A stretch of DNA of 64,000 nucleotides from Hydractinia symbiolongicarpus (GCF_029227915.1 NC_079876.1:13142001-13206000), one strand, 5' to 3'. Counted from the stretch's first letter, positions 35,890 through 48,606 are shown. The notes: generated from the letters alone by a model not told the origin. Program-made: numbers and translations.

Positions 35890-37735
35890 TGCCCGAATTT
35901 TAATCTTAGTGAATCTGATGTGGAGATATAAGATTAATGTGGCAAAAGATGTCAAGCTATTCGATTTTATTATTAAGATTAAAAGTTTATCAGTCTGGGT
36001 ACGAATTTGTCGAGTCAAAAGAACAATGTGCGTGTAGATGCCAGGCTATCCGATTTTATTATTAAGATTAAAAGTTTATCAGTCTGGGTACGAGTTTGTC
36101 GAGTCAAAAGAACAATGTGAGTGAAGATGTCAGACTATCCGATTTTATTATTAAGATTAAAAGTTTATCAGTCTGGGTACGAGTTTGTCGAGTCAAAAGA
36201 GCAATGTGCGTGAAGATGTCAGACTATCCGATTTTATTATTAAGATTAAAGGTTTATCAATCTGGGTACGAGTTTGTTGAGTCAAAAGAGCAATGTGCGT
36301 GAAGATGTCAGACTATCCGATTTTATTATTAAAATTAAAGGTTTATCAGTCTGGGTACGAGTTTGTCGAGTCAAAAGAGCAATGTGCGGGAAGATGTCAG
36401 ACTATCCGATTTTAATATTAAGATTAAAAGTTTATCAGTCTGGGTACGAGTTTGTCGAGTCAAAAGAACAATGTGCGTGAAGATGTCAGACTATCCGATT
36501 TTATTATTAAGATTAAAAGTTTATCAGTCTGGGTACGAGTTTGTGGAGTCAAAAGAGCAATGTGCGTGAAGATGCCAGACTATCCGATTTTATTATTAAG
36601 ATTAAAGGTTTATCAGTCTGGGTACGAGTTTGTTGAGTCAAAAGAGCAATGTGCGTGAAGATGTCAGACTATCCGATTTTATTATTAAGATTAAAAGTTT
36701 CTCAGTCTGGGTACGAGTTTGTCGAGTCAAAAGAGCAATGTGCGTGAAGATGTCAGACTATCCGATTTTATTATTAAGATTAAAGGTTTATCAGTCTGGG
36801 TACGAGTTTGTTGAGTCAAAAGAGCAATTTGCGTGAAGATGCCAGGCTATCCGATTTTATTATTAAGATTAAAGGTTTATCAGTCTGGGTACGAGTTTGT
36901 TGAGTCAAAAGAGCAATTTGCGTGAAGATGCCAGGCTATCCGATTTTATTATTAAGATAAATAGTTTATCAGTCTGGGTACGAATTTGTCGAGTCAAAAG
37001 AGCAATTTGCGTGAAGATGCCAGGCTATCCGATTTTATTAATAAGATTAAAGTTTATCAGTCTGGGTACGAGTTTGTCGAGTCAAAAGAGCAATGTGCGT
37101 GAAGATGTCAGACTATCCGATTTTATTATTAAGATTAAAAGTTTATCAGTCTGGGTACGAGTTTGTCGAGTCAAAAGAGCAATGTGCGTGAAGATGTCAG
37201 AATATCCGATTTTATTATTAAGATTAAAAGTTTATCAGTCTGGGTACGAGTTTGTCGAGTCAAAAGAGCAATGTGCGTGAAGATGCCAGGCTATCCGATT
37301 TTATTATTAAGATTAAAAGTTTATCAGTCTGGGTACGAGTTTGTCGAGTCAAAAGAGCAATGTGCGTGAAGATGTCAGACTATCCGATTTTATTATTAAG
37401 ATTAAAAGTTTATCAGTCTGGGTACGAGTTTGTCGAGTCAAAAGAGCAATTTGCGTGAAGATGCCAGGCTATCCGATTTTATTATTAAGATTAAAAGTTT
37501 ATCAGTCTGGGTACGAATTTGTCGAGTCAAAAGAGCAATTTGCGTAAAGATGCCAAGCTATCCGATTTTATTAATAAGATTAAAGTTTATCAGTCTGGGT
37601 ACGAGTTTGTCGAGTCAAAAGAGCAATGTACGTGAAGATGTCAGACTATCCGATTTTATTATTAAGATTAAAATTTATCAGTCTGGGTACGAGTTTGCCG
37701 AGATATAACAACAATCCGCGAAAAAATCTCAGGCT
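35890..37735 (+). repeat. 89-bp minisatellite, about 20 units
   Basis: Unit: TATCAGTCTGGGTACGAGTT, then TGTCGAGTCAAAAGAGCAAT, then GTGCGTGAAGATGTCAGACT and ATCCGATTTTATTATTAAGA, with a short A-rich tail. Copies differ at a few positions, such as GTCAGACT/GCCAGGCT and GTGCGTG/TTGCGTG, which come in blocks and suggest higher-order duplication. As 89 is not a multiple of three, the open frames across it are artefacts. It ends about 90 bases before the SET gene's first ATG. Confidence 0.97.
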
Positions 37736-37822
37736 ATGGAAAGTTCAACGGATTAGCCTGTCAACCCAAATAATTACTCTGCATCTTCTTCTTTTAGCAC
37801 CTTGACTTTGTAAACGAACACA

Positions 37823-39767
37823 ATGGATACTGAAAAGAAAGCATATACACTCAGAAACCGTGTAAGTTATAATATGTTACATTCTAATTATGCAAATAAT
37901 TACCAACCCAAAGTCACTGCGTTCTCACCCGTGTGTAGGAATTTACTCCCACAATATATGTTGCTCCAAGAGTTACTATTATATACTTTTACTGCACATT
38001 ACATTGATACACGAGGTATTTTAATATGATCTTTGGTTGTTTACCTCAAAACCTCCTAAGTGGAAAAAGGTAATAAAATTATATACATCTAAGTAACCAT
38101 TGTGTCATCATCCAGTTTTTAAAGTCTGTAACATTACACAGAGGTAACCTTGAAAATAAAAGAAATATAAAATACCGAAGGTATGTTGAAAATGTTCTAG
38201 GCTTTATATGGAAAAGTAAAAAACATAATAATTCATGTTCATGCAGGATAATCGATTTTTGGTACGCGATTGGGAGGAAGCCCATGAAGATGGCCACGGA
38301 TTTACTTTGCATCAAATCGACACAGTAATCGGTGAGTATTTAATATTTGATTTTTTCTTTAACATTATTCACGTCAGACAGGAGATGGGAAGAGGGAAAG
38401 GAGGGGGAAATGACCTTCGGACATACTTTAACTTAGTAACAATTAGTAGCCGACCCAAAAAAGTTTAAAAACTTTCCAGTCGGTGGTATGCCACGCCCAT
38501 TCTTTAAAAGACCCGTGTATCTGTTTCGAATGTTTTGATATAACAATGATTTTCGTCGTTGGAGTTCTATAATTAAGCCTTATTTTTTTATCTCTTATTC
38601 ACGCCAAGGACGTTAAGGATTTTTTTTAATTTTCAGCCAAGCAAACAATGCACCAAATAAACGCTATATCTTATTAAAAAGGCGCATGAATTTTTAATTT
38701 TTTTAACAAAATCGCGCTCTAATAAAAGGCTCAATTATGGCGCTAAATATAAATATCAAAAGTATCAATATAGTTACTAATACGGTGTCACGGTACTAGT
38801 AACTATATGCGACCGCCTTTGTTTAAATAGAATGAGTTAATATGTCAATCAATAGCAACCGACACGCGTGAACTTGCCCAACTGTGTTACTTTCGCCGAT
38901 AACAGCTAATCATCATCGACGAGAAATCGTCCCTAGGTAGCAACTGATGGAAATATTTATCTCAAACATTCATGCTGAGTGAGTGAAAATGACTTCTCTA
39001 ATCCAAAGAGTACCGTTGTTTTGACCGCGAAAACAATAGATAAAATGGCACGAAAATTCCACACCATACGAAAAAATCGGAATGATATCGAGGAAAATAT
39101 TGCGCCCTAACCGACTGGTGACGGATCAACCTCAGGCAGTCGATTAAGTTTATTATTTTTAGCAAATATCTACAAAATTGAGGAATTATGATACGCAAGA
39201 TTATATCTATTGATCTGGTATAGAAGCTGTTTAATAATTTTTTAATTCTTTTTATCAGGCTATGGTGTCTTTGCAACAAAGTGGTTCAAAAACGGAGATG
39301 CTTTGCTCAGCTACAAAGGAAGTTTAGTTAGTGCGACGGAAGCAGATGATCTCGCAAAAGAGTACGGAGAAAATATTTCATCCAGATACCTTTTTTATTT
39401 CTCTGACAAAAATAATAAACTTTGCGTCAATGCAACAAATTCTAACTGCATGGCAAGATACGTCAACGACTCACCGCAATGTTTTTCGAACTGTCGAATG
39501 GTAATAAAGCATGATGGTGAAATGCCACAGATATGCTTAGTCGCAAGTAAAGATATCGACGTAAACGAAGAGCTTCGATACGATTACGGTGATAAAGGAA
39601 AGTATTTACCATGGCGGAAAAGTTCTAATTATTTAAAGCCTTTGAAGCTCAGTTTAGAAGTTCAAGAAAAATTAAAAAAACAAAAAGCGGCTACTGCGTC
39701 CAATTTTCATCTACGCATTTTCTCCCTCCACCTTCAAGACCTAGCTTGTTCAATTTTGTTAAGTTAA
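37823..39767 (+). CDS. KMT5A-like SET-domain methyltransferase, three exons
   Basis: Exons: 37823-37861 (13 codons, MDTEKKAYTLRNR, donor GTAAGT), 38247-38331 (acceptor ATGCAG, donor GTGAGT) and 39259-39767 (acceptor TTTATCAG). Phases agree exactly (0, then 1), giving ...QIDTVIG-YGVFATKWF across the second junction. The product is about 210 residues. SET landmarks: GYGVFATKWFKNGDALLSYK (start of SET), ARYVNDSPQCFSNC where KMT5A has an NHS box (here NDS), then ASKDIDVNEELRYDYGD with the catalytic-site tyrosine. The closest family by pattern is KMT5A (H4K20 monomethyltransferase, nuclear). Substrate is unproven, and the NHS to NDS change may matter. A polyadenylation signal follows at 39931. The recombinase ORF just downstream may belong to the same mobile unit. 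Confidence 0.8.
38768..38808. repeat. Short perfect hairpin in the SET gene intron
   Basis: ATATAGTTACTA pairs with TAGTAACTATAT across a 17-base loop. It may be the footprint of a tiny palindromic element. Confidence 0.8.
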
Positions 39768-39930
39768 TTTGCTTAATATCATTTTTCCATTCTCTCACAC
39801 GCTTTGGTTCCATATTGAAACGGGATGCAGCAGCTGTTATTTATAGAAAATTTCCTTATTTTACCGATGTATCAAATATGAGAGATTGTATTTAGTTGTA
39901 TTTATGAAATTTTTATATTATAATAGAACC

Positions 39931-39936
39931 AATAAA
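39931..39936 (+). terminator. Polyadenylation signal of the SET gene
   Basis: AATAAA lies 165 bases after the SET stop codon. It fits a 3' end before the recombinase ORF, but such hexamers are common in AT-rich DNA. Confidence 0.45.
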
Positions 39937-40004
39937 ATTTCATTTCAAATAAAATACCAAAACGATAACAGTTATTGATTTTTATATATACTTTTACTAT
40001 CGTC

Positions 40005-40115
40005 TCGAGTAAACGCCCCCTTATGAGGGAGGGGCTTATGTTAGAGGGGGTGTCTAGTAGAGGGGGCGTTTATTTGAAAAATGACTGAAAAGGAGAGCGT
40101 CTATTCGAGGGAAGA
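40005..40115. repeat. GC-rich palindromic MITE-like segment
   Basis: GAGTAAACGCCCCCTTATG faces AGGGGGCGTTTATTT at 40060-40074, with GGGGGTGTCTAGTAGAGGGGG between. The contrast with flanking AT-rich DNA and the inverted ends suggest a small non-autonomous element between the SET gene and the recombinase ORF. Confidence 0.6.
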
Positions 40116-40329
40116 GGACAATATATTCGAAGCATTACGGTAACCAAAAATTCACTTGTAAGTCAATCCAATCGAATCATAATGGTCAGGAGCGAAAAAA
40201 ATGTGTACTCATAAAATTATGACGCTTATTGAAGATTGCACCTTTCCTATAGTCGCTTATTAAAGACGTTGGTATGGGTGCTTGACAAGTCTTAAAATAA
40301 TAATGTCATCAATATCTAGGTCGACTTTG

Positions 40330-42695
40330 CAGTTACTGATTCAAAGAAAGGAAAATTGCAGGCTAGAAACTCTAACGAAGATACCACTAAGAAGAATTCT
40401 CAAATCGTTTTTTGTAATACCAAGATTTATGACGATTCAAGTAAATCTTATACTCATAACAATATTGAGCTGCTGCTTGGGTCAAAAGAAAAAAAAAGAG
40501 AGAACAGAATAAAACAGGTAGTGAAGAAGGACCAATCGAAAGTTTAAATGCCCTGTGTGTGATGTTGAACAGACTTACATCACAAGACATTTAAGGCAAA
40601 AGCATAAGTGGAGCTGGGAAAGTGCTGCACCAGCATCTAGTCAGTTTTTTAGTAGCACACCAAAAACAGGCAACGAAAAGTTAAGTAAAATTGATAAAAA
40701 GCTCCGAACTATCATCGCTAGAGAATGTGTTCTGTTAAAAATTGCATGATGGTGAGGACAAACCTACCTGATCACGTCATGAAACAACACAATATCCCAA
40801 AAGGTCCTTTATATTATCATTTGCTGAAACAGGCACCCAAGGTAGACGCCCCTTTTATACAAGGCAATGTTTTCGAATCTCCAAGAAAGTCTTTCTCGGA
40901 AGTATTTTTAAATAGAACATTGGAAAGCACTGTATCAACTTCAACTGCACCTATTAAACAGTTACAACAAAAGGCGAACGAAAATGACGTAGAGGAATGT
41001 TTCGTGCAATCTGTTCAGATTCCAGTGAATAATGATCGTTGTTGAAAACACTGCATGCAACACCAGAAACGAATCTATTTCTTTTGGTAAGGAAAGTGAA
41101 AGTGAGGAAAGTGAATTTGAGCCTGTTGATGAAAAGAACGAATCTGTAATATATAACCTTGCTAGTAACGTGGAAACTTTGGTTACAGAGTTCATATGTT
41201 ATAGGATCGGCCCTGATAGACAGAGAAAACGTAGGGCAGTTTACCTGACTGCGAATGAAATACGACGTATATTTCGTGTTATGGAAGTAAAGGATGACCT
41301 AAGCGTCGTTTTTAGAAATGGAGGTAATGATTTTCGGGATAAATATATTACAAAGCACTGTCAAGAAACGGAAAAAAACAACCAGTATCAAAAAGTATTT
41401 ATATAGTCTAATAGACTTTTGCGAATTTTTTATCGCTGAGGAAAAAGAAGTAATGAACAGCAGTCATCAAGACATTACAACGTTTATTTCAAAATTGCGG
41501 TGGTGGAGAAAAATTTTTAAAGTGCAAGAGAAATTGGTAAAATTTGAGCAGATGACAGACGACCGAGAAATGCTCATTGATCAGGAGCAAGTAGGAAGAT
41601 ACCTTAACAGTAACAAGGGAGCAAAAAAGGGTGAAGCCATACTAAAACTTTTAAAGGAAGACATAGGATATAATCTAACTCAGACGGAGTATTGCGCCGA
41701 AGAGATTATTTATATGCTGTTATTCATTTATCAATTGCACAGAGATCTGGTGTGACGGCCAACCTCACAATGAATGAATATTATAGGGCAGCGAAGCTTG
41801 ATGGAAAATGTGTAATAAATGTTTGGGACCATAAAACACTTGACACCTATGGCCCAGCTAAAATTATCCTTAATGAAGAAGAATTTGATTTCTTGACAAC
41901 ATACGTGAAATTTGCCAGACCACAAACTTTACCAAAATGCGAGTATGTATTTTTATGTTGGTCAGGAAAGAAAGTGTCACCTGAGGACATTAGTAAACGT
42001 CTTCATCTTCAGTGGGACAGAGTTGGTAATTTTAATGATAAATGTCCTCCAAAAAATCTTTCAGCAAATATAATTCGGAAGTCTGTTAGCACAGCATTAA
42101 GAGAATCGGAAAGCTGTAATTTAAAAGATGCCGCCACGTTGATGACACACAGCATGAGGACAGCAGAGGAACACTATTTCCTAAGAAATATGGAGAAGTC
42201 TTCCTTGGTTGGGTCAACAGCAGTTAAAGAACTTTTCCAAGCTGACAAGTCAAACGAAGCAGCTAGACAAGAAAGCAAAAGAAAAGTGTGGTCAGAACAA
42301 GAGATTAAAGAGCTGAAAGAGGTGTTTCCTGTCAATAATGATGTGAGTTCGTCGGAGGTAAAACAAAAATGCGCAGCTGTACCAACTCTAACTGCGTCAC
42401 CTAGACAGGTTTATGACAAGTTGCGTACCGAAAAACACCACCGTGTGCCATGAAGCGAAAATCACTGTTTCCGAAACATGATTTAAAATTAATTTTAATG
42501 CATGGAAAAGAACTAATTAAAGGTGGAAGCTTAGATGAAAACAGAGTGAGGACTCATCTAGAATCATGTGGCTTGTTCGAGAAGTACACCTTCGTTCAGT
42601 TGCGCACTCGAATAAATTACGAGAGAAAAATCTACAAAGAAAAAAAGGGTGAATTTCATAATACATATAGCTTTTTAGTTTATTTATGCTTATAG
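40330..42695 (+). pseudogene. Crypton-like tyrosine recombinase with C2H2-type fingers and SANT-like tail, frameshifted
   Basis: One protein seems spread over overlapping frames: 40356-40547, 40525-40749, 40725-41045, 41032-41406, 41318-41755, 41692-42453 and 42450-42695. In order there is a C2H2-like finger FKCPVCD-x-HLRQKH (about 40543), a second C-x4-C and H-x4-H finger (CSVKNC, HVMKQH, about 40728), a linker with GPDRQRKRRAVYLTANEIRR, and the YR domain. The latter shows AQRSGVTANLTMNEY (first Arg), NIIRKSVSTALRES (second Arg) and LMTHSMRTAEEHYFL (His and nucleophilic Tyr). Then come KVWSEQEIKELKEVFP (SANT/Myb-like) and EKYTFVQLRTRINYERK. Crypton-class recombinases integrate by strand exchange. 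About five one-base shifts break it, so it is a pseudogene unless assembly indels are to blame. It sits 0.6 kb behind the SET gene on the same strand. Confidence 0.7.
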
Positions 42696-43404
42696 TTTGT
42701 TTTTGATAATGCTATTTGATACTTGATACTGCGTCAATCTTATTGATTCAAAGGAATTTCCCTAAAATTTCAATGTTTAGTTATACCTTCCGCTATTTTA
42801 ACATCGTTTTAAAACTTCTTCACTTTTAATATAATTTAGCTCTTCACCTTTTTGATGAAAGCTGTGAAATAAAATTCCAACAACGAATGTCGATTATCGA
42901 TAAGAAAATGTAATGCTAGCAACTACAAACAGTAACAGCTTGCTCACATCCAGCAAAGCTAAGAAGCCCATGGTTAAAAATTCCCAATGATTTACTCTTT
43001 TATATTAATCTCCTCCGGTGAAAATGTAAATTTCGTCATTGTACACTAATAATTATGTCAGTGCTGTGGCCAGCAAAATGATTTTTTTTTGTTCTCCAAA
43101 GTATGTTCGTACAGGTTTTTTCTACTCCAAAAAGTAATTTCATTCTCTCCTCCTCAGGCAGCAGTGTATTTTTACCCTATGCATGCCGAAGTATAGGGTG
43201 TCAGGGAGGGGGAGGAGGGAGGAGAGAGCCAAAACTGCCCTACCCCCATAACTTACCTTGTCTTGGGTTAGAAGCCATAAAACGTGATCTATGACGAGAC
43301 AATTAAAACTAATGCTTCAAATTATGACTGTCAGCAATAACTTTTGCTGACGTCAGTCTGCATATTTTGATAAGATATATGCTTTTAAAGATCCATTGTT
43401 ATTT
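42696..43404. other. Non-coding stretch
   Basis: No gene supported. A G-rich run (GGAGGGGGAGGAGGGAGGAG) lies near 43204-43223. Confidence 0.5.
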
Positions 43405-43525
43405 AGAAAATACTAATCGGTGGCCCGTGGAAAAATCCACGGTTCGCATGCCCTTTATGTACCGCAATTCATGTTTCGCTACTATGGTTATCATTTTACG
43501 TGACAAACAGACGTATACGGGTATT
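43405..43525 (+). repeat. Hairpin-end repeat, best-preserved copy
   Basis: TACTAATCGGTGG is followed by the perfect hairpin CCGTGGAAAAATCCACGG (43425-43442), then GCATGCCCTTTATGTACCGC and ATGTTTCGCTACTATGG. It is homologous to 34320-34455 (inverted), and its hairpin to 31914-31930. Confidence 0.8.
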
Positions 43526-44439
43526 AATTATGATAGAGATTATATTCAAATAATCACTGTGTTAGGGCGCGATATCTTCCTTGATATTATTCGGGTATGT
43601 AGTTGAATTTTCGTGCACAACTTAGGTGCCATTTTATGTAGTTAGAGTATCTTGCCCCACTCCGCCCCCTTTCCCCCTTTTAAACACATTATGTTTTTAA
43701 TTCGTTGTACTGTTTTTAAATTGCTTATTTTGTGTTCTTCAACATATTTGCATTATCATGTTGCAAGGGAAGGTCTAGACTTTAAGTCGACTTCACTTAA
43801 TCCGAGCATTTTACTGATGTAAATAATTCCGGCGCGGCGACTTTCCATACCAAATAGGATAAGTATCTTGTCAATTGAAGTCTTCATAATTGAACAGAAT
43901 ATTTCGAACGGTTTCTCGTTCCTGTAGTACTTGGGAACATTTTCTCTCCTTAACTTGAAAATAAGTCGTTTATACTGGGCCTTAGTAAAATGGAAAATCA
44001 TTAATCGCCAAACCGAAATCCTCTCTATAACAATAATATACGTTGTCTATCTGTGTTAGAAACGGTTGCACCACTGCGTTATTTTAGACTATCCGATCAG
44101 TAATTTCTTTGTTCATGATGACAGGCGGACAAGCAAGCATAAAATGCAGGGATATATATGCGAAGGGCAAATTCATGCGGGTTTTTACACAGGGGTGGGT
44201 CAGCGTCCTAATAAAAAGGAAACGCATCGTTGCATTAAAAAATACACAAGATATAATTGATCGGTAATTTTATAAAAACATAGGTTTCATAGTTATGACC
44301 TAAAGCGCAAGAAAACAATAATCAAGGGGCTAACAAAGACTTTCCCTGTCTATTGACTTGCAAAAGACTTTTCCACGATTCCGGCGCAATACTGCTGATA
44401 CCCAATACAGTAAACATTTTCTCTTGCCATATGTGAAAA

Positions 44440-44730
44440 AAATTAGAGATGGCAGGCTATCCGATATCGTCAAACGGCAATTTGTTTCCGCGGTTGGAAA
44501 TAATAATTGGATCAACGTATTACCAATAATAATTATTGAATCAATTATTATCACTATTTTTAAGTTAGAGGAAATCAATATTGTTTGGAATAAAATAATA
44601 ATTTTTTTTATTGGATCTAATCTCAATAATATAAATTTCGCGCAACAACAATAATATAATTGATCCAACGCCTGCCGGTTGTCGTTATACATAGGATGTC
44701 AGGCTATCCTGTTTTCAAATAGGAACATCC
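44440..44730 (+). repeat. Remnants of the AGGCTATCC minisatellite family
   Basis: GAGATGGCAGGCTATCCGAT lies at about 44446 and GGATGTCAGGCTATCCTG at 44695. The latter runs through AAATAGGAACATCC directly into a trinucleotide tract, as also seen (inverted) at 29310. Between them are AATAAT-rich inverted runs. Confidence 0.75.
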
Positions 44731-46354
<1,624 letters not shown>

Positions 46355-46625
46355 CAATCGCGAAAGTTTATTCCCGCAAAATATGTTGACACAGCCTATT
46401 CGCGAAAGTTAATCCTCACGAATTTTTTTGCTGTGTAGCTAATTTCTTTTGTAGAAACATGTACTTCACTGAAAGACAAGAAACAAAAATAGGACAAATG
46501 CTGTCGACACCACCGCCCATCGCAAAAGGTAATTCTCACGAAAAAATTATAGAAATGACAGATCGCGAAAGTTTTTCCCGCGAAAATTATTGAAGGGTGT
46601 CATTCGCTAAAGTTTTTTCCCTTGA
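46355..46625 (+). repeat. Cluster of CGCGAAAGTTTWTTCCCGCGAAAA-type motifs
   Basis: CGCGAAAGTT or CGCTAAAGTT appears near 46358, 46401, 46563 and 46602, several followed by TTCCCGC. CGCAAAAGGTAATTCTCACG at about 46519 and CACGAATTT at 46412 look like variants. Spacing is irregular, so this looks like a worn dispersed repeat rather than a clean tandem array. Confidence 0.6.
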
Positions 46626-47107
46626 TTTTGCGTTTTTTGACTCGCGCACTTGGTATAAATTATGTCTGTCATGTGAAAATTAATATCCATGCCTTAAATG
46701 ATTGCTATCAGCATTACTTCTTGCTGATGTCAGCATATTTTTAAAAAGAAGATCTATTGTTCGACAGATATTTTTATCAATATTTGTTTAAAATTATTCA
46801 AATAAAGTATTATTTTGATACTTTAATGACATTCAACTATTTTATCACTATTTATCGATTTACTCAGGTGCCAGACAAAACGTCCGAAAAGGTTGATTCA
46901 ATTTTTTAATGAGATATTTCGTGTATTTTTTGGCGTAAATGGGTGTGACTGCAGAAAAACATTAACGCCCCAGGGCGTTTTTTAACCTTGAATTCCAAAA
47001 TGAAAAAAATGAGCTACTAAGAAATTCAGGGTTGTTGGGTTAGCTAATCCTTAAGTATGCTAGGTAAAGCTTGCATTGACGTAAGATAAATGGAAAGGTG
47101 ATACGAT
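46626..47107. other. Non-coding stretch
   Basis: No gene or clear repeat recognised. Confidence 0.5.
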
Positions 47108-47269
47108 ATGTATGTTTTGTATGTTCAACGATTGTGTTTAATATGCATTGAAAAATACAAAGTGATCTCCTTTACTAAAGTTGTGAAGTTCTTAGCACTC
47201 GGTTCCTTTCGCCTAAAATGCATGGCAAAATCAAATGTGTGTAAAAAAGTGTATCCAAAAAGACGTCGA

Positions 47270-47702
47270 AACATTGTACAAAAAATTTATTATAAATTGT
47301 CTGTGCAGGAAAGGTGTCATCCTCTGTTTAAACACATTAGATATTATAGACATACTTTGATCTAAACACTGAAGCCGACGATAACGCCAACGATGTAAGT
47401 GATGTAGATTTTCACCATACCAAACATTCTGGAAGAGAAATAATAGAAGTAGATCCTGAACATCACGATAACTTCGATGACACCTTATCCGACAGCGAGG
47501 TCGAGGCGAAAAAATCCAATACATGAAGAAAGATGTTTTCAAGTAGTGACATTAAAGAGTTGCAAGCAAATGTGCTAAAATAATAAGATTTAGGCCAATT
47601 ACAGAGTATAGAGTTTTAGAAAGCTTGGAAGGTTCCGAATTGCTGGAAAAATACTCATTTGCTCAACCGCGTACAAGACTTACTTACGAAAGGAAACAAT
47701 AA
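47270..47702 (+). pseudogene. Worn second copy of the recombinase ORF tail
   Basis: Bases about 47369-47525 read as an acidic stretch (LNTEADDNANDVSDVDFHH, then DTLSDSEVEAKKSNT). After it, FSSSDIKELQANVLK and, in another frame to the stop at 47702, EKYSFAQPRTRLTYERKQ appear. The last matches EKYTFVQLRTRINYERKI at 42577-42630 and its upstream helices. This is the 3' part of a related recombinase ORF, with stops and a frameshift and with no YR box preserved nearby. Confidence 0.55.
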
Positions 47703-48606
47703 GTTCTTTCCACATTTAGGTCCAGTTTAGTCACATACTATTCAAATAGTAACGATTAAGAACTAATACTTTTTATGTTTACCCCTGTTTAAAAAATATT
47801 TTGTTTTAGTGGCTTTGTGGTACAAATAAATTTTTGTTGCAACAACGCTTATTTATTTCATTAACCGTTATGATTGAATTTCTAATTATCTTTTCAATTC
47901 TAAACGAACCCCAATACTGTCCACATGCTCTTAACGTACTTTATTAATATTATAGGGCTGGTGTTAATTACGTGGTGTGGCTATTATTTTTACTTGTAAA
48001 TAGACAAACCAATTCTCTCTTTTTAAAAAAACATTTTTTTTAGAAAAACAAGTTAGTTTATCAGACTAAAAAAAGAGAAAAATGCACCGCTAGCCCTTTC
48101 TTCTATGCAATTCATTTTTCTGTCGCATCGTTTTTCGCCATTTTCTCACCAAATAACGAAGTTTATTCTCCGTGAAAAAGTACATAAATCCTGAAAAAAT
48201 CACAAACTATTCATCCAATAAAGAGCCTACAACTGCTATGTTTAAAAACAAAATTTTCTTTTCAAACAGTGTTCCTGTGACCTCCTAAAAACTAATACCT
48301 GAATAAGTACAATGGTCTATTAGAACCACACATTATAATTCAAGATAGGTGACACTTATATAGGTCTGTTGTGTTTATGTTTCCTGCATAATTTGTGAAA
48401 AAAAGAAAAATGATTTTTAAACTTTGCTGAAAGCGGTACTTAGGTCACAAAAAATAAGTTTTTAATGCCATCATCATGTTCGGCATACTTTTTTTTTGCT
48501 GTACTAATCTTTGTCTAAAAAATCATTTTCAATTATTTCAACCAATTAGTGCCTAAAGCGATACTTAGGTGAAAAAAACACATTTTTTTGTTTACTATTC
48601 CAAATT
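47703..48606. other. Non-coding AT-rich stretch
   Basis: A possible polyadenylation context (ATAAATTTTTGTTGC) lies near 47825. No gene supported. Confidence 0.5.

Noticed and set aside
36096-37708. Series of about 68-residue frames with VWVRVCRVKRAMC
   Set aside because: An 89-bp repeat shifts frame each unit; the frames are periodic artefacts, not a gene family.
35890-37735. CRISPR-like array
   Set aside because: Units are head to tail without unique spacers; this is a eukaryotic minisatellite.
42450-42453. ATGA overlap suggesting translational coupling
   Set aside because: This is eukaryotic DNA, and the following frame continues the same protein family, so it is one more frameshift.
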